Notes: generated by a model not told the origin, from the sequence alone. Positions 21,278-28,338 are shown, counted from the first letter of the stretch. The stretch: DNA of 29,509 bases from a virus (IMGVR_UViG_3300005909_000076:1-29509); one strand, 5' to 3'. Numbers and translations: made by a program.

Positions 21278-22154
21278 TTGTCATTACCTCCTTTCTTATT
21301 CTTGCTTGCTTCTGTATCTTTAGGATTCCAGACCCTGTTATATTAACAGTATCTATTCCTTTTTTATGCATCTGAGCCACAAACCCTAGTAACCATTTAG
21401 CGCTGAACTGCATGTTGTGGCTACATTGCACTATATTACCCGCTAAATCAATCATAGTGTAGTGGTTGTATAAACTCTTCTTTTTAATTTTTAAATTAAA
21501 ATCTATAGGCTCTTCGCTCTGCTCCCCATAATAATCCCCCAATAGTGGAAAACTATAATTATAAGCAGCTAAATAAATTGCTCTATATCCTAAGATTAAG
21601 GCAGTCAACGCGTAAGCAGCATTTCCTACGTTGCTTCCAGCCGGAATTAAGTAAGTAGCTTTGTCTTTAAAATATTTACCAAAAATACGATGCGTCCTAA
21701 TACTGTCTTTGTTTAAGTAAAAATATACTTTACCTTTACTCTTATTCCAATGCTCTGCCCATTTATAATTAGCAGTCGAAGCACTGAGTAAGGTAATGCG
21801 AGCACAAACTTCAGGAGCTATATCCCCATATTCTTCAAAACTGACTTGTGCATCACTTATCACACAGTACTTGGGAATTATTCCCATTACAAGACATGTC
21901 TTTAATGCTTTATCTATACAGATAACATCACACTCATAATGAAGTTTGCTACTCTTTATATCTCTGATATTCTCTTTCAACGATGTTCCGAAACTGAATA
22001 TGATAGCTTTCTTGTTTTGACCTATTCCTGCTATATCATCTGCTTTCTCTGCAAAGGCAGCATTCTTTGAAGCATTTACATGCCATAGGTCGTGCCACCT
22101 CTCATAGGCGTGGTTCGATTGGGATTCTATTTCTGACTTACTTAGTAATTGCAT
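21270..22154 (-). CDS. DUF115/Maf-like protein (MptE-like fold) within the tail gene cluster
   Basis: A 294-residue protein with AGAGGAG before its start. KKAIIFSFGTSLKENI (48-63) followed by DVICIDKALKTCLVMGIIP (76-94) and KYCVISDAQ (95-103) is the signature of the DUF115/MAF_flag10 family: a nucleotide-binding strand-loop 'a-x-I-x-G-x-G-x-S-L', 'D-x-A-l...L-x-x-x-G-I-x-P-(D/K)-x-x-x-x-x-D'. Here the loop reads FGTSL in place of GxGPSL. A later G-S-N-V-G-N-A-A-Y-A-L-T-A-L segment and GYRAIYLAAYN (about 175-200) complete the fold. Family members include Maf proteins that add CMP-nonulosonic acids to flagellin and the MptE pyrophosphokinases. Sitting between neck and tube genes, it could glycosylate a virion protein. 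It overlaps the next gene by eight bases. Confidence 0.7.
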   Translation of the reverse strand: MQLLSKSEIESQSNHAYERWHDLWHVNASKNAAFAEKADDIAGIGQNKKAIIFSFGTSLKENIRDIKSSKLHYECDVICIDKALKTCLVMGIIPKYCVISDAQVSFEEYGDIAPEVCARITLLSASTANYKWAEHWNKSKGKVYFYLNKDSIRTHRIFGKYFKDKATYLIPAGSNVGNAAYALTALILGYRAIYLAAYNYSFPLLGDYYGEQSEEPIDFNLKIKKKSLYNHYTMIDLAGNIVQCSHNMQFSAKWLLGFVAQMHKKGIDTVNITGSGILKIQKQARIRKEVMTNG

Positions 22155-22174
22155 TTTCCGAGCTCCTCTTCTTT

Positions 22175-22675
22175 TTAAATGCTTTTCAACAAACCTTTAA
22201 CTTCCAAATTAATATTAGCTGCCATCTGAAATACGGATGATTCTCCTTTAAACTTGGCAACAAAATTTGTACTCTTAGGTAGTATATGTTCTACCTTGAA
22301 GCCGCCGCTTCTATACTTCCACAGCACTCTATTATACCTTAATATAGCTTCTATATTACTTACTAACTTCCATAAATTAACTTCAGCATCTGATAAACTG
22401 TGGTACAGCGCTTCTATTTTCATATCTAAGAATACTGTTCTATTATAATTAGTCCCTGTATTTGCACCAGGATACTCTCGCCTGTCAATTAGGCGTACAT
22501 TTACTATGGGGTAATCTGGAAGCATTTCGGGATGTATATCGAGGTCAACTCGCCTGACGTGCTGAACTCTCTTACCCATTCCATCTGATAAATCATAAGG
22601 AGCAGTTACGCTGTTGGCAGTTGTTAACTCCGTAACAAAAGTATCTACAATGGCGTTATAATCACATATATACAT
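22175..22675 (-). CDS. Tail-completion/terminator-like protein, copy 2 (166 aa)
   Basis: A 166-residue protein with GGAGGT six bases before its ATG. The N-terminal stretch DYNAIVDTFVTEL, APYDLSDGMGKRVQHVRRVD and IHPEMLPDYPIVNVRLIDRRE parallels the neighbouring gene at 22675-23223 almost element for element, indicating an old duplication. Position after the gpG-like gene and before the tube gene, and size, agree with tail terminator or head-tail connector proteins (the gpU/gp17 class). Overlap of stop and ATG with the neighbour supports joint translation. The exact role of each copy is unknown. Confidence 0.6.
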   Translation of the reverse strand: MYICDYNAIVDTFVTELTTANSVTAPYDLSDGMGKRVQHVRRVDLDIHPEMLPDYPIVNVRLIDRREYPGANTGTNYNRTVFLDMKIEALYHSLSDAEVNLWKLVSNIEAILRYNRVLWKYRSGGFKVEHILPKSTNFVAKFKGESSVFQMAANINLEVKGLLKSI

Positions 22676-23223
22676 TATGCAACCTCCGCATCATCTAAAT
22701 AACATTTCACAGTTAAACTTGTTCGGGCAGCTTTAGTAAAAGCATCTTCATTGGCTACAAGCGCTTTAAATAAGAAATTCCCAAAAGAAGCTCCCATAAA
22801 TTCTATGCTGAAACTTCCACCTGTTGTAAAAGTCGCTACTACTTTCATATCTTCTTCGTAGTTGCTTAACGTAGGATATTCTCTGAGTATTGCATCTATA
22901 TTCCGCACAGCGGTCCACACTTCTTCTTCGCTGTTTGTAAATTTTTCTGAAACACAAATAATTCTAAATATGAACTCAATTTCTCTTCCCCTTCTATTGC
23001 CATTATAATCTACAATTGCTTCTCTCTTCGATTCTAATGAAACAGCGATAAGTGGATATTTTGGTTTAAACTCTGGTCTAATAAAGAGGTCATCCCTATT
23101 TATATACTGTATTCTTCTAGTTAACCCAAGCGATAAATCATAGCTCGACGTAGCTGTATTGTGGCTACTCAATATATCAACTATTCTATTAGTTATGTTG
23201 TTGTAGTCTATTTGCTGGGTCAT
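22675..23223 (-). CDS. Tail-completion/terminator-like protein, copy 1 (182 aa)
   Basis: A 182-residue paralog of the protein at 22175-22675: DYNNITNRIVDIL, SSYDLSLGLTRRIQYINRDDL, IRPEFKPKYPLIAVSLESKRE and EEEVWTAVRNIDAILREYP align with the other copy. The C-terminal half is more divergent and strand-rich (VVATFTTGGSFSIEFMG). The start overlaps the previous stop (ATGA) without a strong ribosome binding site. One copy may form the terminator ring at the top of the tail and the other a connector or stopper; this is inferred from gene order only. Confidence 0.6.
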   Translation of the reverse strand: MTQQIDYNNITNRIVDILSSHNTATSSYDLSLGLTRRIQYINRDDLFIRPEFKPKYPLIAVSLESKREAIVDYNGNRRGREIEFIFRIICVSEKFTNSEEEVWTAVRNIDAILREYPTLSNYEEDMKVVATFTTGGSFSIEFMGASFGNFLFKALVANEDAFTKAARTSLTVKCYLDDAEVA

Positions 23224-23717
23224 TTCTTCTTAGCTCCTTCGAAAAAATAATTTAATGTGTTTATGAGTTTGCCTCTTCCTTCTTCGCTGATATATAGCCA
23301 TTCTCTTTTTGGATATCCAGAAGTTGACTTAGCAAAGATAGGCCCTGTTCTTCCAATATGGAATACTAGGTGGCTTCCGTTCTTTGGTAGAATCTGTCCT
23401 TTTCCGTATTGGTGATATATCCCGTAATCTGCAGGAGTACCTACTAATACTTTATAATCAGATTCAACACTGTAAGATATAGCGCGCAGCTTACCTGTAT
23501 CTACCAAGGTCTGTCCGTTTTCCATAGTCGCGCGTATCGATGGTTTCCATTTTATTTTTTTACTGTCTTCTTGCCTATCAAAGTTACGTTTAATGCTTGC
23601 CTCCGCAGATACACCAACAGCACTCATAAGCTTTTGTTTATCGGTCATAGCTCTTAATGTGCTTTTAAGCTTATCCAACACTCCTGCATCTTTATATCTG
23701 ATACGAATTAGACTCAC
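23220..23717 (-). CDS. Phage virion morphogenesis protein (Mu gpG/tail completion type)
   Basis: A 165-residue protein with a GTG start that overlaps the preceding stop (GTGA). It contains GVSAEASIKRNFDRQED, IKWKPSIRATMENGQTLVDTG, KLRAISYSV, VGTPADYGIYHQYG and PKREWLYI, the ordered motifs of the Phage_tail_S/Mu gpG family: an 'F-x-x-x-x-x-P...W-x-P...L-x-x-T-G-x-L-x-x-S-i...Y-A-x-x-H-x-x-G...P-x-R-x-F/W-L' pattern. Such proteins join head and tail. The gp36-like gene next to it gives the same Mu-like order. Confidence 0.85.
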   Translation of the reverse strand: MSLIRIRYKDAGVLDKLKSTLRAMTDKQKLMSAVGVSAEASIKRNFDRQEDSKKIKWKPSIRATMENGQTLVDTGKLRAISYSVESDYKVLVGTPADYGIYHQYGKGQILPKNGSHLVFHIGRTGPIFAKSTSGYPKREWLYISEEGRGKLINTLNYFFEGAKKK

Positions 23718-24211
23718 GACGCTGATTGTCTACCTGTATCTATAATATCAAGCAACCCACTAGACACCTTAGTGTTGTAGTCACTGTCCATATTAAAGAT
23801 TGGAGGTATTCCTTCGAGATTTGATTCCATATTTATATTAAGGTCCATAGAAGCCACTGTCCCAGCGGAATATACTATTCTAATAGTGTCGTCTGCTAAC
23901 ATTTTTAACTTATTGTAAGCCGCCTCCCCCATACCTACTACCCAATTATTGACGTTTTGATTCTGCTGACTGTATAAATAATTAAGCAGCTCATACGCTG
24001 TTAAATCTTTTGTTATTTTAGCCAGAATGACTGGTACATTTGTTAATGAGGTAGGTACTATAGGCATGCTGTACCTTTTACTAATAAAACTATCGACTAT
24101 CGACTCTGAGTCTTCAAGAAAGGTAGATACAATCTCCGTATCTACTACAGTGCTGCTCAGGCCATATATTCTAACGTCGTATATATCTGACGGCTCGATG
24201 TATCTACCCAT
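23714..24211 (-). CDS. Head-tail connector, Mu gp36-like (DUF1320)
   Basis: A 165-residue protein starting MGRYIEPSDIYDVRIYGLSS. The motif ESIVDSFISKRYSMPI followed by VPVILAKITKDLTAYELLNYL matches DUF1320/gp36: 'a-x-x-x-I-D-x-Y-L-x-x-R-Y-x-L-P-l...P-x-x-l-x-x-i-x-x-x-l-A-x-Y-x-L'. It is a helical adaptor that binds below the portal. The tail of the protein (ESNLEGIPPIFNMDSD) is likely flexible. The GGGGGC site before the start and the four-base overlap with the next gene fit a translated neck module. Confidence 0.85.
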   Translation of the reverse strand: MGRYIEPSDIYDVRIYGLSSTVVDTEIVSTFLEDSESIVDSFISKRYSMPIVPTSLTNVPVILAKITKDLTAYELLNYLYSQQNQNVNNWVVGMGEAAYNKLKMLADDTIRIVYSAGTVASMDLNINMESNLEGIPPIFNMDSDYNTKVSSGLLDIIDTGRQSAS

Positions 24212-24215
24212 TTAA

Positions 24216-24635
24216 TCACGCCCCCGCTACTTTAGTCGTTTTCTTAGACCTTGAACGCTTTGCCGCAGGTACAGGTATTTTAACAATTTCTACTTCTGTT
24301 TTAACTTCAACAACTTCTGTTTCAACAACTGCTTCAACAATTTCTACTTCTGTTTTAACTGTTTTGAAAGCAGCGCCCTGTCTTTCAGCCGCATCTGCTG
24401 TTTCTTTTGCAGCTTCTGCTTTTTTAGCTTCTAGTTGAGCTACTCTATAGTTTTTAGCAACTCCTGCGCCTTTTGTTTTAGCGCCTTTTATCTCTACCGC
24501 GACACCCTTTTTAAGAAACTCAGGTACGCGTTTTTTTATCTCTTCAGGTAATTTAGTACTGTCATAAGTATTCCCTTTTAATAACCAAGCGTACTTATAA
24601 CTTATTGCTACATCTCTTTTCATTTTTATTAACAT
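24216..24635 (-). CDS. Structural-region protein with Val/Glu/Lys-rich repeat tail (139 aa)
   Basis: A 139-residue protein with GAGGAGG before its ATG. Residues 1-50 look like a small folded domain (WLLKGNTYDSTKLPEEIKKR). Residues 65-139 are low-complexity, Ala/Lys/Glu/Val-rich, and contain KTEVEIVEAVVETEVVEVK followed by KTEVEIVKIP, an internal duplication also seen as DNA (ACAATTTCTACTTCTGTT appears near 24283 and near 24337 on the plus strand). The C-terminus is basic (KRSRSKKTTK). It follows the capsid gene's terminator. A head-closure or capsid-interior role is possible but not shown. Confidence 0.6.
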   Translation of the reverse strand: MLIKMKRDVAISYKYAWLLKGNTYDSTKLPEEIKKRVPEFLKKGVAVEIKGAKTKGAGVAKNYRVAQLEAKKAEAAKETADAAERQGAAFKTVKTEVEIVEAVVETEVVEVKTEVEIVKIPVPAAKRSRSKKTTKVAGA

Positions 24636-24660
24636 TAAATTGCCTCCTCTATAATTGAGA

Positions 24661-24693
24661 TTCGAGAGGCTAATATAGTACTAGCCTCTCGAA
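24661..24693 (-). terminator. Hairpin after the major capsid gene
   Basis: TTCGAGAGGCTA (24661-24672) and TAGCCTCTCGAA (24682-24693) form a perfect 12-base stem with a 9-base loop in the 72-base gap after the capsid gene. On the minus strand it is followed by TCTCAATTATAG, only moderately T-rich, so termination may be partial. Partial stops after capsid genes let capsid mRNA exceed downstream tail mRNA. Confidence 0.7.
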
Positions 24694-24707
24694 GTAATAA
24701 CTGGTCT

Positions 24708-25646
24708 TTAAGCTACTGCGCCGAATATTGTATATCCGCAATTTGTTGAAACAATCTTATCATCATAATAAAGACCTGCTTCTACCCATACGCCATCTTC
24801 TTCCTTAACTTCCCATCTCTTAACCCTAACATTGCCTGTTTGCTTAACAAACTGATAACCAAAAGACATAGCTTTTTTAGCTGGTCTTGGATTAACGTAA
24901 GCTAAGTTAACATTTTTACCCCAAATAAAAGCAGTTGCTTCAGAGCTAATGCCCTCTGGAGTTGACATGTAGACTGCGCTTCCAACTAGAAGTTCGTCTA
25001 GGTCCATACAAGATGCCACCAAATCAGGACTTAACACACCTTTTTGTGTGTATTTTATTCTGTCAAGAATATCTGCATGGTTCTTTAGAACCGTCCATAC
25101 TTCAAAACCGATAGTCGCTTTGTTTGGTCTCTTACCTACTGTCTGAATTACTGCTGCTGCGGCCGTTTCCATATTTACTAATGGAGTAGTCGTAGTAGTG
25201 TATCCCCACTTAGACGCTGTTGCTAATGAAGTGTACTGTGCAACCGATGCCGTAGCAAATACGGTAGCTGCAACCTGAGCTTCTTTGTTAACTAATAACT
25301 GTTCAGTAATATCTACAACCGCGTCTTGTTCTGGTTGTAATGGTGCATCTGCTTCATCAATTACTCTAAAAGGTACGATGTCGTACAATGCGTGTTCATC
25401 AATACTGTAAGTATCTGTGCTTAATTCTGGTGAATTGGTTCTATTTGGTTTAGTACCTGGAGCACGTTTGTCGTCTCCTGTTCTCCAGTTTCCTCTGTCA
25501 AAAGTAAAATACTTATCCGACTCTTTACTAACACGCAAAGGTGGAAGTACTTTATCTGCAATAAAAGTTGATTGGTCCTGCAAGTATCTTAGTGCGAAAT
25601 CGCTTAACGGTGCGCTGACGTGAACATCTGATTTACTATATGCCAT
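24708..25646 (-). CDS. Major capsid protein (312 aa)
   Basis: A 312-residue protein with AAGGAGGA before its start. It opens with SDFALRYLQDQSTFIADKVLPPLRV, then DKYFTFDRGNWRTGD and KRAPGTKPNR, as in a family of HK97-fold capsid proteins ('l-x-x-x-Y-x-Q-x-x-x-f-I-A-d-x-v-x-P-x-v-x-V-x-x-x-x-d-x-Y'). ATIGFEVWTVLKNHADILDRIKY and AVYMSTPEG, FIWGKNVNLAYV, and a final WVEAGLYYDDKIV are typical capsid core elements. Context confirms: protease/scaffold and decoration genes upstream and a hairpin terminator downstream. Confidence 0.92.
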   Translation of the reverse strand: MAYSKSDVHVSAPLSDFALRYLQDQSTFIADKVLPPLRVSKESDKYFTFDRGNWRTGDDKRAPGTKPNRTNSPELSTDTYSIDEHALYDIVPFRVIDEADAPLQPEQDAVVDITEQLLVNKEAQVAATVFATASVAQYTSLATASKWGYTTTTTPLVNMETAAAAVIQTVGKRPNKATIGFEVWTVLKNHADILDRIKYTQKGVLSPDLVASCMDLDELLVGSAVYMSTPEGISSEATAFIWGKNVNLAYVNPRPAKKAMSFGYQFVKQTGNVRVKRWEVKEEDGVWVEAGLYYDDKIVSTNCGYTIFGAVA

Positions 25647-25664
25647 TTTCTATTTCCTCCTTAT

Positions 25665-26066
25665 TTATGCTAGTATAGCGCCGCTATACATTGTTGGAAA
25701 GTACTCGACCTTAGTACCTGAGGCTGAGCCTCCTCTAATTGCTATTCCTAAAACGGTGTTGACAGTTAGTGTTCCTGCCGCGTCAATCAAATACCCTGTA
25801 GATGACTGAGCTACTAATCTTGCGCCAGCAGTTACTGCTGCGCCTGCTAAACCTACTTTTGTAGGCCAGAACAAATCAATACCTACTACCTCTCCTGCTC
25901 CTGTACATTTTTCTACGACTGTTCCAATTGGCATTGTTGTAGTAGTAGCTGCATCAATTACTGATACAGTATTACTTGCCGATACATATACCGACGTGTT
26001 TAGCACCGACATTGTAGCTGCTCCGAGGAACGTCGCGAAATTATTTCCGCCTCTATTGCCTATCAT
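25665..26066 (-). CDS. Capsid decoration/stabilisation protein, DUF2190-like (133 aa)
   Basis: A 133-residue Gly/Ala/Thr/Val-rich protein between the scaffold and capsid genes, the place of lambda gpD-like proteins. Features such as GTVVEKCTGAGEVVGIDLFW, GAAVTAGARLVAQSSTGYLID and NTVLGIAIRGGSASGT match the DUF2190 outline ('v-x-x-G-x-x-x-x-x-x-G-x-a-l-v-x-x-x-x-G-x-v...v-l-G-x-a...a-s-x-G'). It probably trimerises on the capsid surface. GGGAG lies ten bases before the start. A capsid decoration protein would also be exposed and could be glycosylated. Confidence 0.7.
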   Translation of the reverse strand: MIGNRGGNNFATFLGAATMSVLNTSVYVSASNTVSVIDAATTTTMPIGTVVEKCTGAGEVVGIDLFWPTKVGLAGAAVTAGARLVAQSSTGYLIDAAGTLTVNTVLGIAIRGGSASGTKVEYFPTMYSGAILA

Positions 26067-26115
26067 AATGTTTTCTCCCTTCTCTTTTTACTATTTCGTA
26101 AGTGCCATTAGCACA

Positions 26116-26757
26116 TTATTTTGAATACAAGTCTGGTCTTGCTTTACTTACTGCAATTTGTGCTTCACCATAAGTTACTTCGTTCTCATCCATATACTTT
26201 TTTTCGAGTTCTGCTCTTAAAACATCTGGATTTGAAGCAGTAGCTTCTTGTGAAGTAAATTCTTTTAACATTCCCATATCAGGATTAGATTTCAACAATG
26301 CTCTAACTGTTTCAGATAAAGTCATTTGTTCTTTTAATCCGTAAAGGTCTGACTGTGTAAACTCTAACGTAGCTTCTGTTTCAGGTAAGTTGAATAAAAT
26401 TTCTTCAGCCATTTTTTGCTGAAAAGGAAGAATTCTATTTTCTTTTACTAGGGTATCTACAAACAATGATACTTCATCTTTTCTTGCTTTACTAAGTGTA
26501 GCGTCATATGTTACTTTCGTAGCTGCTACTTCTTTTTGCTGTGCCTGAAAATCAAGAACTGCTTTCTTCATATCCTCAATGCCCTCGAACATATTCCCTA
26601 ACTCTTCATACTTAGCTACCACAGTGGCTTGTCCAGTAATTTCACTTTTCAATGCCTCTATTTCGTCTGTGTACTTTTTCTCGATATCCTGCTTTTCCTC
26701 TGCAAACTTCTTTTCAAGTTCTGCTGTCTTATCTACAACTGGCTTCTCTACTGTCAT
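26116..26757 (-). CDS. Possible internal-start scaffold product (nested in protease gene)
   Basis: An in-frame ATG at 26757 (residue 206 of the protease) opens exactly at the coiled-coil scaffold: TVEKPVVDKTAELEKKF. GGAAGGAAG (26768-26776) lies ten bases before it. A nested start giving a protease-free scaffold is known for lambda C/Nu3 and Mu I/Z. The spacing is slightly long, so strength is uncertain. Confidence 0.4.
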   Translation of the reverse strand: MTVEKPVVDKTAELEKKFAEEKQDIEKKYTDEIEALKSEITGQATVVAKYEELGNMFEGIEDMKKAVLDFQAQQKEVAATKVTYDATLSKARKDEVSLFVDTLVKENRILPFQQKMAEEILFNLPETEATLEFTQSDLYGLKEQMTLSETVRALLKSNPDMGMLKEFTSQEATASNPDVLRAELEKKYMDENEVTYGEAQIAVSKARPDLYSK

Positions 26758-27372
26758 GTTTACTTCACTTCCTTCCGTATTTTCTTCATGAGGGATTTCT
26801 TCCTCAAAATTTTCACTGAATTCAATTGTCCTGAATGCGCCTTCGCTCTCTGAATAAAGAGCTGCTACATCTTGCAATGTTGTTACAGCAGGCGTGTCTG
26901 CCCCAAGTAGTGCTACTGCTTTCAGCGCCCATGGGTATGTAACTCCCTCTCTTGCGTAGTTCTCAAACAATTCACAACTAACTCTTTTATAGGCTTTCCT
27001 ATTAACTAAGTCCGCTATAATCGCGGGTACGTCTTTGAACGTAGCTACTAGTTTGTTGCCTTGCTTTACCAAACTTTCCATCCAGCCTAATGCGGGTTTT
27101 CCGTCTTTGAAAAATCCTGATTTCTTCGCCAACTCCTGCTCTTCATTATGACCCAGCTTTAAATACGGTTTGACTTGCGCTCCTATTGCGTTGTGACTTT
27201 TAATAATCTCGTCTAAATCCGCATCGGAAAACTTATCATTGTTCCACGTACCTGTAGCAAAAACGTCCATCTCAAGCTCTGCATAGACTTTATCTGAAGG
27301 TGTATCATCGACACATACTATAACTTCTTCAGTGGTAATAACTTCTTCTTCTAACTTTTTTTCTATAACCAT
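26116..27372 (-). CDS. Prohead protease fused to scaffold, Mu gpI-like (418 aa)
   Basis: A 418-residue protein with GGAGGTGAGG upstream. Residues 28-180 resemble the Mu I protein protease domain: VFATGTWNNDKFSDADLDEI, VKPYLKLGHNEEQ, PALGWMESLVKQG and YKRVSCELFENY, where H54... and S131-region residues of the family's catalytic set lie; a final LLGADTPAV follows. Residues 205-330 are a long coiled coil (KTAELEKKFAEEKQDIEKKY), the scaffold. An in-frame ATG at 26757 preceded by GGAAGGAAG may give a free scaffold of 213 residues. The protease would cut scaffold and capsid delta regions during head maturation. No canonical serine triad can be proven by eye. Confidence 0.85.
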   Translation of the reverse strand: MVIEKKLEEEVITTEEVIVCVDDTPSDKVYAELEMDVFATGTWNNDKFSDADLDEIIKSHNAIGAQVKPYLKLGHNEEQELAKKSGFFKDGKPALGWMESLVKQGNKLVATFKDVPAIIADLVNRKAYKRVSCELFENYAREGVTYPWALKAVALLGADTPAVTTLQDVAALYSESEGAFRTIEFSENFEEEIPHEENTEGSEVNMTVEKPVVDKTAELEKKFAEEKQDIEKKYTDEIEALKSEITGQATVVAKYEELGNMFEGIEDMKKAVLDFQAQQKEVAATKVTYDATLSKARKDEVSLFVDTLVKENRILPFQQKMAEEILFNLPETEATLEFTQSDLYGLKEQMTLSETVRALLKSNPDMGMLKEFTSQEATASNPDVLRAELEKKYMDENEVTYGEAQIAVSKARPDLYSK

Positions 27373-27377
27373 TTTTC

Positions 27378-27773
27378 TTACCTCACCTCCTTCACTTTTG
27401 TTTTCATTGTATAAGTTCTAAGTGGTGCTGTATCTTGGTCTATACAGCTAGCTAGTTTTTTTCTTCCGAATCTATCTTCTTCAAATTCTACACCTACGAA
27501 GAATCTTCCGAAGCCCGTAGTCTCAATTTCAATCTGAGCACCGCTCCACCCTGCAATGTTTGTATTCACATCACTGTGCATACTGGTATCCTGGGCCCAA
27601 AGTCGATACACTACAAACCTGTTGGCTTTGTCTGCCAGATATATTCTGACGGTGTCATCTTTAGTAGCTCTCGCTATGTCAATGCTTATTCTCTTTATTG
27701 TCAAGCTTCCACCTTTTATTTTAGGCGTCACTATTTGCAATAGAGGTCTATTTGTCTCGAAACTTCTATACAT
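27378..27773 (-). CDS. Small virion-region protein, unknown function (131 aa)
   Basis: The start is set at ATG 27773 because AGGAG (27779-27783) is five bases upstream; a longer frame to 27821 would overlap the promoter. The protein begins YRSFETNRPLLQIVTPKIKGG and has IKRISIDIARATKDDTVRIY, FVVYRLWAQDTSMHSD and IETTGFGRFFVGVEFEED. It reads like a compact beta domain with a charged C-terminus. Being the first gene after a strong promoter and before the protease, it may be a head protein. No family is recognised. Confidence 0.6.
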   Translation of the reverse strand: MYRSFETNRPLLQIVTPKIKGGSLTIKRISIDIARATKDDTVRIYLADKANRFVVYRLWAQDTSMHSDVNTNIAGWSGAQIEIETTGFGRFFVGVEFEEDRFGRKKLASCIDQDTAPLRTYTMKTKVKEVR

Positions 27774-27791
27774 ACATACTCCTATAGTTAT

Positions 27792-27821
27792 ATTATATAT
27801 TAATTCTTTGTAATATATCAA
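27792..27821 (-). promoter_or_regulatory. Promoter for head and tail genes (TTGATA/TATAAT)
   Basis: Minus strand TTGATA (27821-27816) and a perfect TATAAT (27797-27792) are 18 bases apart. Transcription would begin near 27785, just before AGGAG and ATG 27773. The -35 is identical to that of the plus-strand promoter at 7606. It would drive the protease, capsid and perhaps tail genes independently of the fibre genes upstream. Confidence 0.5.
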
Positions 27822-27838
27822 GTTTTGATTGGGTTTAT

Positions 27839-27910
27839 TTAGGAAGAGTTGTCCTTATTGGAATAATCTACGTGTGGGATAAGTAAAACTGTATATTCTC
27901 CCACGGCCAT
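27839..27910 (-). CDS. Tiny ORF with strong RBS (23 aa)
   Basis: A 23-codon frame (AVGEYTVLLIPHVDYSNKDN) with AAAGGAGG placed ideally before ATG 27910. It ends 18 bases before the -35 box of the promoter at 27792-27821. It could be a small real protein, a leader peptide or a decayed gene. Support comes only from the ribosome binding site and the otherwise empty gap. Confidence 0.35.
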   Translation of the reverse strand: MAVGEYTVLLIPHVDYSNKDNSS

Positions 27911-27922
27911 AATTATCCTCCT

Positions 27923-28123
27923 TTATTCGTATATTACTGTTACGCAAGCGTCTCGTGCTGTTATGTATAATCTTAATCCGTTACTAAACGGCAATCCATG
28001 AAAGTCTATTGCTGTTGGTAGCTCAAATAGTTTACCTGATGTGAATGTCCATATAGTCGGTGTGATTGCCGTTGTGCTATCGCTTAATGTTATTACTGCT
28101 AACTTTACGCAGTTACTTACGAT
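27923..28123 (-). CDS. Decoration-like small protein lacking a canonical start (about 66 aa)
   Basis: A frame of 66-67 codons that looks coding: VKLAVITLSDSTTAITPTIW, TSGKLFELPTAIDFHGLPFS, then GLRLYITARDACVTVIYE. The ending 'G-L-x-x-x-x-x-x-x-x-x-x-V-T-V-x-Y-E' is common in small phage head proteins. There is no ATG, GTG or TTG near its beginning; AAAAGGAG lies just before ATA (28126) and ATC (28123), overlapping the stop of the previous gene. It may use a rare start, restart after the upstream stop, or be made by -1 frameshifting from the upstream gene. The 5' limit is therefore uncertain. Confidence 0.55.
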   Translation of the reverse strand: MVSNCVKLAVITLSDSTTAITPTIWTFTSGKLFELPTAIDFHGLPFSNGLRLYITARDACVTVIYE

Positions 28124-28338
28124 TATGCTCCTTTTGACTTTTCTTTCTTTTCTTCCTTTTCTTCCTTTTCCGGCCCAGCTACTGCCTCTTGCTGTTGCTG
28201 TTGCTGTTGTCGTTGTTGTTTAATAGCTTCTATTACAACTCTGTTATATTCATTTCTTTCAGCCGTAAGAGACTCGATTTGCAAATTTATATCATATACC
28301 CGTATCTTTAAATCATTCACTGTTACTTCTGTACTCAT
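28123..28338 (-). CDS. Coiled-coil protein with polyglutamine run (71 aa)
   Basis: A 71-residue protein with GAGGAG before its ATG. Residues 5-40 are a coiled coil (LKIRVYDINLQIESLTAERN), followed by QQRQQQQQQQ and a Lys/Glu-rich tail (KEEKEEKKEKSKGA). The coil resembles that at the end of the neighbouring 77-residue protein (DGQISSLGAQKTAAQVKL). Such short coils can trimerise fibre or decoration proteins. The Gln run is coded by a CAA/CAG triplet repeat, so slippage would change length without losing frame. Confidence 0.55.
   Translation of the reverse strand: MSTEVTVNDLKIRVYDINLQIESLTAERNEYNRVVIEAIKQQRQQQQQQQEAVAGPEKEEKEEKKEKSKGA

Noticed and set aside
28189-28220. CTG/TTG triplet run as a CRISPR-like or regulatory repeat
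   Set aside because: It simply encodes glutamines in a coding frame; there are no spacers or dyad symmetry.
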